A stretch of DNA of 64,000 bases from Haloarcula rubra (GTDB lineage: Archaea; Halobacteriota; Halobacteria; Halobacteriales; Haloarculaceae): the NCBI RefSeq assembly GCF_019599465.1, contig NZ_RKLR01000001.1:744001-808000 (forward strand). The letters run 5' to 3'. This document shows, piece by piece, positions 24,643-31,411 of the stretch (positions are counted from its first letter, which is position 1; every line of letters begins with the position of its first letter). The position numbers and the translations under genes are program-made. Below the pieces are notes generated by a model. It saw nothing but the letters and a program-made list of their open reading frames with translations. It was not told the DNA's origin and ran no database searches.

Positions 24643-25863
24643 ATGCCATCCCGTCGGGCCCTCCTCTATCGACTCGCGACGTTGACCGGCGCGGCCGGTC
24701 TCAGCGGCTGCTCGAACTTCCTCGCCCGACGCGCGGAGTCGCCGACCGCGGACCTCCCGCCGAACCCCCACGCGGGGGACCTCCCGCAGCGCCAGTTCGC
24801 GTGGAACGACGGTCTCAGGACCGACAGCGACGGAAATTCGCTGTCGCCCGAACACTTCCGGTTGCTCCTGCTGAACCTCGACACCGACCCCAGCGAGGAG
24901 GCGGCCCGCACCGTCGAACTGGCGATGCGGACCCTCGAAGACGCCTTCGAGTTCCGGAGCGACGGCCTCCTCCACATGCTCGGGTGGGGGACGGCCTACT
25001 TCGAACGGCTCGGCCGGCTCGGCGACTCGCCCATCCGCCACCCGACGGTCGTCTCCCGGACGGACGACCCGGAACTGCTCTCGTACGACGCCATCCTCGT
25101 CCTCGCCAGCGACGTCCCCTCGCAACTGGAGGCCGCCGAGTCGGCGATGTTCGGCACGCGGTCCAGTCTCGGCGGCGTCACCGTCGAACAGCGACTGGGC
25201 GACGCCTTCACCCTCGCCGACCGGCGCACGGGCTTCCTCGGCGAAGGACTCCCCGCACAGCACGCCAACGCGGAGGGCGTCCCGAACGACATCCCCGACG
25301 ACGCGCCGAACTTCACGGGCTTCTTCTCCGGGCGTACGGGCACGCAGGCCTCCGAGGAGCGCGTCACTATCTCCGACGGCCGCTACGCCGGCGGGACGAC
25401 GATGCACCTCTCGCACCTGCGGGAGTCGCTGGACAACTGGTGGGCGATGCCCGAAGCCGACCGCGTGACACAGATGTTCTCCAGCGAGTTCTCGCCCGAG
25501 GACGTCGCCGGAAACGGTCCGATCGACTTCGCCGACGCCGTCACGGAACACGCACAGGAGACGGGGCGCGTCGGCCACTGGGAGAAGGTCGCCCGGGCGC
25601 GCAAGGACGACGAACCGCTCCTGTTGCGCCGGGACTTCAACAGCGTCGACGGCGGCCACGCCGCGGTGCAGTTCCTCTCGGTCCAGCGGACGCTGGACGA
25701 CTTCGTGGAGACACGCGACGCTATGAACGGCTGGTGGTTACAGGACGAACACCCCGACATTCAGGACGAACGGCACAACGGCATCCTGGAGTTCATCGAG
25801 GTGCTGTCGCGGGCGAACTTCTACGTCCCGCCGCGTGACCGGCGGGCGTTCCCCGACGCCTGA
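24643..25863 (+). CDS. Exported lipoprotein resembling Dyp-type peroxidases
   Basis: 406 residues. A twin-arginine-like start (MPSRRALLYRL) leads to a lipobox ending at C23 (LSGC). The body has GFLGEGLP near residue 200 and HAAVQFLSVQRTLDDFVETRDAMN near 340, reminiscent of the haem-side segments of dye-decolourising peroxidases (dimeric alpha-beta barrel). The canonical GxxDG is not intact (G-F-L-G-E-G), so peroxidase activity is uncertain. It belongs to a haloarchaeal family I recognise only loosely. The TATA-like ACTTATT box is about 50 bases upstream. It lies between the membrane trio and a convergent 47-residue gene. Confidence 0.65.
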   Translation: MPSRRALLYRLATLTGAAGLSGCSNFLARRAESPTADLPPNPHAGDLPQRQFAWNDGLRTDSDGNSLSPEHFRLLLLNLDTDPSEEAARTVELAMRTLEDAFEFRSDGLLHMLGWGTAYFERLGRLGDSPIRHPTVVSRTDDPELLSYDAILVLASDVPSQLEAAESAMFGTRSSLGGVTVEQRLGDAFTLADRRTGFLGEGLPAQHANAEGVPNDIPDDAPNFTGFFSGRTGTQASEERVTISDGRYAGGTTMHLSHLRESLDNWWAMPEADRVTQMFSSEFSPEDVAGNGPIDFADAVTEHAQETGRVGHWEKVARARKDDEPLLLRRDFNSVDGGHAAVQFLSVQRTLDDFVETRDAMNGWWLQDEHPDIQDERHNGILEFIEVLSRANFYVPPRDRRAFPDA

Positions 25864-26007
25864 CTACTCCTCGTCGGTCAGGGAGACGTCGCCGTCTACC
25901 TCACCGTGGTTGGTGTCTATCGGCCAGACGCCGTGGTCCCAGACCTCGTATCCCTTGAACGTATCTGTGGCACCCTTCGGGCGCCATTCGTTGTCCTCGT
26001 GCGCCAT
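25864..26007 (-). CDS. 47-residue acidic hypothetical protein
   Basis: MAHEDNEWRPKGATDTFKGYEVWDHGVWPIDTNH in two halves, then an acidic end (VDGDVSLTDEE). It is rich in Trp, Gly and His, with no membrane segment or Cys. It is convergent with the Dyp-like gene, abutting its stop. The upstream gap of 46 bases to the 114-residue gene allows it to be the last gene of the minus-strand run that begins with the AOR paralogue. GATATA sits directly before the ATG. Confidence 0.6.
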   Translation of the reverse strand: MAHEDNEWRPKGATDTFKGYEVWDHGVWPIDTNHGEVDGDVSLTDEE

Positions 26008-26053
26008 GGTATATCACAGCGTTGTACGTGGAGGGAGTTAACCTTTCCCCGCG

Positions 26054-26398
26054 TCACTCGGTCGGCGGCGCGTTCGGCGGGCGTTCCTCGGACGACGCCT
26101 CCTCGAGGAAGGCGTTGGCGTAGAGGTCGACGTGCATCTTCAGCACGTCGCTCTCGTCTATGTCCCGGCCGTCGGCCTGCCGTTCGAGGAACGCGGCCAA
26201 CTCGTCGGTCGGCTCGTAGCTCACCGTCCGCCCCTCGACGTCGAACTCGACCTCGTGAGACTGTGAGACGAGGTGTTCTATCTCCAGCAGCGACTGCTCG
26301 ACTTTGGTCTCCAGCGCCTCGTCGGTGTCCTGCATCATCTTCTCGCCCCAGCGTTCCGCGGCCTCGTAGAGGCGGTCGCTCACCTCGAAGGTGTACAT
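26054..26398 (-). CDS. Hypothetical protein, 114 aa
   Basis: Helical protein starting MYTFEVSDRLYEAAERWGEKMMQDTDEALETKVEQ, with a central strand pair (EVEFDVEGRTVSYEP) and an acidic tail ending PPNAPPTE. It overlaps the zinc-ribbon gene by one base. There is no known family. Regular heptad-like spacing in the first half could support self-association. It is part of the run of small genes after the AOR paralogue. Confidence 0.6.
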   Translation of the reverse strand: MYTFEVSDRLYEAAERWGEKMMQDTDEALETKVEQSLLEIEHLVSQSHEVEFDVEGRTVSYEPTDELAAFLERQADGRDIDESDVLKMHVDLYANAFLEEASSEERPPNAPPTE

Positions 26399-26544
26399 CA
26401 GAACGACACCCCCTCGTCCGCGGTAAACTCGGGCGTCCAGCGCGTCGTCTCCTCACACACCGGACAGTGCTCGCGACGGGGCTGTTCGTCGAGCGTCGAG
26501 AGGTCGATGAGCTGTCCACAGCCCTCGCAACTGTAGTAGGTCAT
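26398..26544 (-). CDS. 48-residue zinc-ribbon protein
   Basis: Two CxxC pairs, C6/C9 (CEGC) and C27/C30 (CPVC), make a classic zinc ribbon. The rest is polar (LIDLSTLDEQPRREH, RWTPEFTADEG). The start overlaps the end of the membrane-protein gene by 4 bases (ATGA) and its end overlaps the next gene by one base. It is likely a protein- or nucleic-acid-contacting adaptor. The partner is unknown. Confidence 0.65.
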   Translation of the reverse strand: MTYYSCEGCGQLIDLSTLDEQPRREHCPVCEETTRWTPEFTADEGVSF

Positions 26545-26810
26545 CGCTCCGACGGCGGCCACGCTTCCGGCCCCGGACTCGTCTCGGACACCTCGGAGTA
26601 CAGCACCACCAGCACGCCGAGCAGGACGGCCAGTACGGCGACGCCGGCGATGCCGCCGACGGCGGTCTGACCGACGAAATCGCCCGTGTTGATAGCGGCC
26701 CAATCGAACGTCCCCATCACGTTCAGCATCGACAGGAGCAGCCACACGAAAGCGCCCAGTACGACGAACGTGAGTATCTTCGACTGTCGGAGTGCAGTTC
26801 TGAGTGTCAT
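26541..26810 (-). CDS. Two-helix membrane protein, 89 aa
   Basis: Basic N-terminus (MTLRTALRQSK), helix at about 13-34, an exoplasmic loop (GTFDWAAINTGDFVGQT), helix at about 50-73 and a polar end. ATG 26810 is preferred over an in-frame start 13 codons upstream. The preceding gene ends 51 bases away; that gap has a T6 tract (minus strand) that could be either a terminator for the AOR paralogue pair or a TATA for this gene. Confidence 0.6.
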   Translation of the reverse strand: MTLRTALRQSKILTFVVLGAFVWLLLSMLNVMGTFDWAAINTGDFVGQTAVGGIAGVAVLAVLLGVLVVLYSEVSETSPGPEAWPPSER

Positions 26811-26861
26811 GTGTCGCCCTCTACGTACTACCATGCGGCACGTTACCAAAAAAGTACACCG

Positions 26862-27632
26862 TCATTCGGGGTCGTCGGTGACGTCCCAGTCGGCCTTCTC
26901 GGCCGCCGTCGACAGCGGCACGAACTCCCAGTCGGCCTCGTCGGCTATCGCCTCCTCGTCGTCGAGGCCGACGACGACCATCCGCTCGGCGTAGAACATC
27001 GAGTGTTCGTCGATGTCCGCGAGTCGCTCGCCGGGCGACTGGCCCGATCCGCTGAAGAAGTCCACGTCGACGCCGTGGTCGCGCTGGAACTTGCTGATGA
27101 CGAACGTCTCGACGTCGCCGACGATGCCGAGCCAGTCGGTCCACGTCTTCGCGTCCCGGATGGCCAGTTGCGGGTCCGCGAGTCGCTGGGCCGCCGCGTA
27201 GGTCAGCGCCATCGTCATGTCGTCGATGCCGCCGCCGTGCGGACCGCTCGCGGCCTGTTCGTCCGCCGCGTCCGGGTGTTCGGGCGCGTCGTCCGGCGTG
27301 CCGGCGTCGGCGGCGGCCCCGCCACCCGCGCCGCCGCTCTCGACCGGGATGCCCGCCGGCCGGTCCTTGTTCTCGCGCGGGACGTGCGGGACCGGGCCGG
27401 CGCTCGCGTCCGCGGTGTCGGTGTCACCGTCCGCCCCGTCGGCCGTCGCCCCGGCCCCGTCCGCGGCGCTCTCGCCGGCGTCCGGCGTCACGGCCGAGGG
27501 CGTCTCGACCGGTCCCGCGTCGGGTTCCTCGCTCGGGTCGCCCTCGCCGCGCCAGAACCAGTCGCCGCGGTTCGGGCCGTCCTCGTCGTGCGATTCCACG
27601 TCCAGTTCGTCTAGGTCTATCTCGTCTGTCAT
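26862..27632 (-). CDS. Acidic partner protein coupled to the AOR paralogue
   Basis: 256 residues. Residues 1-140 are low-complexity and acidic (MTDEIDLDELDVESHDEDG, then Ala/Asp/Gly/Pro runs). The last 110 residues look folded: GGIDDMTMALTYAAAQRLADP, DWLGIVGDVETFVISKFQRDHG and HSMFYAERMVVVGLDDEEA. No cofactor motif or Cys is present in it. Its ATG overlaps the stop of the AOR-like gene (ATGA), so the two proteins are likely made together in fixed ratio. I do not recognise a function; a dedicated subunit or chaperone for the AOR paralogue is the simplest reading. Confidence 0.7.
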   Translation of the reverse strand: MTDEIDLDELDVESHDEDGPNRGDWFWRGEGDPSEEPDAGPVETPSAVTPDAGESAADGAGATADGADGDTDTADASAGPVPHVPRENKDRPAGIPVESGGAGGGAAADAGTPDDAPEHPDAADEQAASGPHGGGIDDMTMALTYAAAQRLADPQLAIRDAKTWTDWLGIVGDVETFVISKFQRDHGVDVDFFSGSGQSPGERLADIDEHSMFYAERMVVVGLDDEEAIADEADWEFVPLSTAAEKADWDVTDDPE

Positions 27633-29401
27633 GGCTCTGAGAGCGGTGTCTCGGCGAGCGGCGTCTCGTCGTCGACGGCTTCGTCCAGTCCGAGGCGGGC
27701 GACCGTCGCACGGGCGGGCCGGCCGTCGGCCCCCCAGCCCCGGCGGCGGTAGTAGGCGTCGAGCATCGCCTCGAACCGTGCTGGCTCGACGGCCGCCCCG
27801 GCGTTCGGTCCCGATTCGAGCGGGTCGCGCAGGACGGCGGGCAGTTCGTCGTCGGCCCGCGAGACCCCCTCGCGGACGTTGAACAGGCGCGTGAGGTTCC
27901 AGACCCGTTCGCCGACGGTCCGCAGGTCGCCCTCGACGTCGAGGCCGACGGCGTCGACCCACTCCGCGCCCAAATCGTCGAACACGTCGCCGACGAAGTC
28001 GTCCACGACGAGACACCACAGCACCGAGCGCTGGTCCTGTTCGCGGACGACGGCGGCGGCCGCTCGCTCGGGCGACCAGTCCTCGTCGAACGCCTCGCGC
28101 TCGACGGTCCGGGCGCGCCGGTGGCAGGCCCCCCGGTCGCTCGTCGCGTAGGCCAGCGCCATGCTCTGAGCGCCCCGAGGGTCGTAGCCCGGCAGTTCCA
28201 TCGCCTTGACCGTCGGGACGAGGCCGGTCCCGCCGTAGCGCTCGGCGGCCGCGTCGACCCCGCCCGCGAGTGCGTCCCCGAGGTCGGTCTCCCGGGCCGC
28301 GATGTCTCGGAGGAGCGTGCGGGCGCCGTCGGGGTCGCCGAAGGCGAGGTCACGGTCGACGTGGCCGGCGTCGGCGGCCTTGATGGCCCACGCGACGGCG
28401 CTCCCGGCGCTGATGAGGTCCATCCCGAGGCGGTCGCAGGTCTGGCCCAGCGCCGCGACGGCGTCGAAGTCGTCGATGCCGAGCGCGGCCCCCAGACTCA
28501 TCGCCGACGCGCCGCGGGGGACGTGGTCGCCCTCGTCGGTCTCCACGCGGAAGCCGCCGGGGTTCTCCTCGTCGTCGTACTCCCGGCCCGCCGCCAGCGC
28601 CTCGACGGCGCTGATGCCCACGGCGTCGGCCCCCTCGAACTGGCCGTCGGTCCAGCCACGCGTCGAGAGCGCTCCGACCTCGTTGGCGAAGTCGACGCTC
28701 TCGACGGTCCCGCTGGACTCGAGCCAGCGGCCCGTCGCCGTCTCGCGGTACGCCTCCGCGTAGGACTCCCGCAAGGCCGACAGCCCTTCGGGGGGGTCGC
28801 CGCGCGCGACGACGGCTTTCAGCCGCTTCGATCCCATCACCGCGCCGGCACCGCCCCGACCAGCGTGGTGGTCGCCGGCGTCCGAGGCGATGGAGGCGTA
28901 GGCGACCCGCTGTTCGCCCGCCGGGCCGATGCAGGCCACCGCCGCGTCCGGGAACGCCGCCGCCGTCTCGACGGTGTCCTCGCCCCACGTCTGAGCGGGT
29001 TCGACCGTCGCAGTCCCGTCTTCGACGACGATTCGGACCGGGGCGTCGGCCCGACCGGTGACCAACAGGCCGACGTTCTCGCCCAGTGCCCCGGCGAGGG
29101 CGTCGGGGAACTCGCCGCCGGCGTACGAGTCGAGGAACCCGCCGGTCAGCGGCGACTTCGTGACCGCCGCGTAGCGGGACTCGCCGGGCAGGTACCCCGA
29201 GAGCGGGCCGAGCATGAACAGGAGCGCGTTGCCCGGCCCGAGCGGGTCCGTCCCGGCCGTCAGTTCGTCGTAGAGGTATCTGGCCCCCAGTCCCTTCCCG
29301 CCGACGTACTTTCGCCGCCACTCGTCGGGCACCCGGACGCTCTCGGCGGCCCCGGCCGAGAGGTCGACTCGAAGGATGCGTCCGGGCGTTTCGAGTGTCA
29401 T
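27629..29401 (-). CDS. AOR-family paralogue lacking most iron-sulphur ligands
   Basis: 590 residues of the aldehyde oxidoreductase family. Pterin-side motifs are kept: VGGKGLGARYLYDEL near 33-47, SYAGGEF at 92-98, GRGGAGAVMGSKRLKAVV at 181-198 and YATSDRGACHRRA at 418-430. But the CxxCxxxC that holds the [4Fe-4S] cluster is absent: the matching segment (about 270-293) reads REYDDEENPGG-type acidic sequence. The only cysteines are C157, C322, C426 and C463. C463 (VLWCLVV) sits where the fourth ligand would be. It could carry a tungstopterin without a cluster, or be non-catalytic. A 12-base palindrome ATGATATATCAT overlaps the start. It is followed by the acidic partner with a 4-base overlap. 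Confidence 0.88.
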   Translation of the reverse strand: MTLETPGRILRVDLSAGAAESVRVPDEWRRKYVGGKGLGARYLYDELTAGTDPLGPGNALLFMLGPLSGYLPGESRYAAVTKSPLTGGFLDSYAGGEFPDALAGALGENVGLLVTGRADAPVRIVVEDGTATVEPAQTWGEDTVETAAAFPDAAVACIGPAGEQRVAYASIASDAGDHHAGRGGAGAVMGSKRLKAVVARGDPPEGLSALRESYAEAYRETATGRWLESSGTVESVDFANEVGALSTRGWTDGQFEGADAVGISAVEALAAGREYDDEENPGGFRVETDEGDHVPRGASAMSLGAALGIDDFDAVAALGQTCDRLGMDLISAGSAVAWAIKAADAGHVDRDLAFGDPDGARTLLRDIAARETDLGDALAGGVDAAAERYGGTGLVPTVKAMELPGYDPRGAQSMALAYATSDRGACHRRARTVEREAFDEDWSPERAAAAVVREQDQRSVLWCLVVDDFVGDVFDDLGAEWVDAVGLDVEGDLRTVGERVWNLTRLFNVREGVSRADDELPAVLRDPLESGPNAGAAVEPARFEAMLDAYYRRRGWGADGRPARATVARLGLDEAVDDETPLAETPLSEP

Positions 29402-29515
29402 GATATATCATACGACGGTGGGTGGACAAAAACGTTGTTCCGACGCCCGCCGGTGGTTCCCGCCCACCGTTCGCCCCCGCGTACGGGAGACAGCGGTGAC
29501 GCCGGTAACCGACGC

Positions 29516-30235
29516 CTAGACGACGTCGACCAGCGGGTCGGGCGCGCGCATCTCCGCGAGGACCACCCGTGGTACGTCCGCCCGGTCGTGAATCGCCCGG
29601 GCAATCTCGCGCGCGGTGGCCGCCAGTTCGTCGTCGTCGACCATGTTCACGAGCGGAATCACCGTCGCGCCGTCGGGCACGCCCTTCCGGCCGCCCCGGT
29701 CGCTCGCGAGCACCGTCGCCACGTCCGCCGCGCGGATGGTGTCGCCCGGTTCGAGGCCCGTCAGGTCGGCAACCCGGTCGACCCGGTGGACGCGCTCGTC
29801 GGTCAGTGGCTGACCGACGACGTGGGCGCTCGCGATGGGGACCACGGTGTCGGCCGTCGACGGAATCTGGGGCTCGCGGTCGCTCGGGGCCTTGAACCGG
29901 CGCATCCGCGCCCCGTCGGCCTTCACGAGCACCGGCACGCCACAGTCGGCCAGCGCCGCCACCGTCTCGCGGTCGTAGCCCAGATACCGGTCCTCGCGCT
30001 CCCGTTCGGGGACGACGCCGACGGGCCACTCGTCGGTAGCCGCGACGGCCGCGACGGGGTCGTCCGTCACCGCGACCCGCGCGACCCAGTCGTCGAAGAT
30101 GGGGATGCGGACGGTGGCGGTGACGACGGCGCGGTCCAGTCGGGCGGCCAGCGCCGCCATCGTCGTCTTCTTCCCGCCCGCACCGACGAAACAGGTCGTT
30201 CCCTCGTGGGCAGCCAGCGCGCCGACGATGTCCAT
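29516..30235 (-). CDS. YqeC-like molybdenum cofactor accessory protein
   Basis: 239 residues. A nucleotide-binding-like loop, FVGAGGKKTT, is at 16-25, followed by VVTATVRIPIFDDW, VLVKADGARMRRFKAP and EPQIPSTADTVVPI, the hallmark sequence blocks of YqeC. In bacteria YqeC is linked to selenium-dependent molybdenum hydroxylases; the exact reaction is not established. Here it lies between the AOR paralogue and moaA, and no selenocysteine enzyme is visible, so it may serve a tungsten- or sulphur-based cofactor variant. It is divergent from moaA, with 110 bases between the starts. Confidence 0.8.
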   Translation of the reverse strand: MDIVGALAAHEGTTCFVGAGGKKTTMAALAARLDRAVVTATVRIPIFDDWVARVAVTDDPVAAVAATDEWPVGVVPEREREDRYLGYDRETVAALADCGVPVLVKADGARMRRFKAPSDREPQIPSTADTVVPIASAHVVGQPLTDERVHRVDRVADLTGLEPGDTIRAADVATVLASDRGGRKGVPDGATVIPLVNMVDDDELAATAREIARAIHDRADVPRVVLAEMRAPDPLVDVV

Positions 30236-30310
30236 GCCCTAGCAGGTGCGGCCGTGGCTGAAAACGCTTCTCCCGATTGCCGTCACTAGGTCGGGCCTAC
30301 AAAACGACCC

Positions 30311-30336
30311 TTTAAATCCGCGGAGTGTGAACACTC
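30311..30336 (+). promoter_or_regulatory. moaA promoter with an operator-like inverted repeat
   Basis: TTTAAAT (30311-30317) is a clear TATA box 29-35 bases before the ATG at 30346. Immediately downstream, GAGTGT-GA-ACACTC (30323-30336) is a perfect 6+6 inverted repeat between TATA and the start, the classic place for a repressor. Confidence 0.55.
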
Positions 30337-30345
30337 GACAAGCAA

Positions 30346-31410
30346 ATGCTCGAAGACGAGTTCGGGCGCGAAGTGTCGGGGGTCCGCGTCTCGTTGACAG
30401 ACCGGTGTAACTTCGACTGCGTCTACTGTCACAACGAGGGCCTCGGCGACACGCGCGGCCCGATGGACCCACAGGACGACGAACTGTCGACTGACGCCAT
30501 CGTCCGGTTCCTGGAGGTGGCCCGTGAGTTCGACGTGGAGGCCGTGAAGTTCACGGGCGGGGAACCGATGCTCCGAGACGACCTGGAGGAGATAGTCCGG
30601 CGCGCGCCCGACGAGATGGAAGTGTCGATGACGACCAACGGCACCTTCCTGCCGGGGCGTGCCGAGGGCCTCGTGGATGCGGGCCTCGAACGCGTCAACG
30701 TCTCACAGGACGCCCTCGACAGGGACGCGTTCGCCGAACTGACACAGAGTGGCGCCTACGAGCGGGTGCTCGAAGGCGTCGAGGCGGCACTGGACGCCGG
30801 CCTCGCGCCGGTGAAACTCAACATGGTCGTGTTCGAACCGACGGCGGGGTACGTCCCGGGGATGGTCGACCACGTCGCCGAGAACGACGGCCTCCAGCTC
30901 CAGCTCATCGAGTACATGCCGGAACTGGCGGGCCACCCCGAGTGGGCCATCGACATCCAGCGCGTCCACGACTGGCTCGAAGACCGGGCCGACCACGTGG
31001 AGACCCGCGAGATGCACGACCGCCGGCGCTACTTCGTCAGCAGCGAGGCAGACGAGGACGCGACGGTCGAAGCGACCGGCGCCGCACGCGCCGCCACCGA
31101 CGGCAGCGGCCTCGGGATGGTCGAGATCGTCGACCCCGTCGGCAATGCGGAGTTCTGTGCGAACTGCCACCGGGTCCGGCTCACCCACGACGGCTATCTC
31201 AAGGGCTGTCTGAACCGGAACGACGACCTCGTCGCCATCGGCGAGACGAAGGCGTCGATGCGCGAGGCCTTCGAGAAGACCGTCGCCGAGCGGGTCCCCT
31301 ACTACGGCGAGTACATGGTCGAGGACGGCGAGGGCGGCTGGGAACTCAACGAGGACTACCTCGACAGCGAGGGCGACCGCGCCCCCTACGAGTACGCCGA
31401 CGACGAGTGA
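30346..31410 (+). CDS. moaA: GTP 3',8-cyclase (molybdenum cofactor biosynthesis)
   Basis: 354 residues, a radical SAM enzyme for the first step of molybdopterin synthesis from GTP. The SAM cluster is C21-x3-C25-x2-C28 (CNFDCVYC), with FTGGEP for SAM binding. The C-terminal cluster ligands are in [18 protein letters not shown]. The terminal part after residue 315 is acidic and ends in YADDE rather than the Gly-Gly often seen at the MoaA tail, as far as this sequence shows. It is convergent with the moeA pair, with one base between the stops. Confidence 0.93.
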   Translation: MLEDEFGREVSGVRVSLTDRCNFDCVYCHNEGLGDTRGPMDPQDDELSTDAIVRFLEVAREFDVEAVKFTGGEPMLRDDLEEIVRRAPDEMEVSMTTNGTFLPGRAEGLVDAGLERVNVSQDALDRDAFAELTQSGAYERVLEGVEAALDAGLAPVKLNMVVFEPTAGYVPGMVDHVAENDGLQLQLIEYMPELAGHPEWAIDIQRVHDWLEDRADHVETREMHDRRRYFVSSEADEDATVEATGAARAATDGSGLGMVEIVDPVGNAEFCANCHRVRLTHDGYLKGCLNRNDDLVAIGETKASMREAFEKTVAERVPYYGEYMVEDGEGGWELNEDYLDSEGDRAPYEYADDE

Positions 31411-31411
31411 G

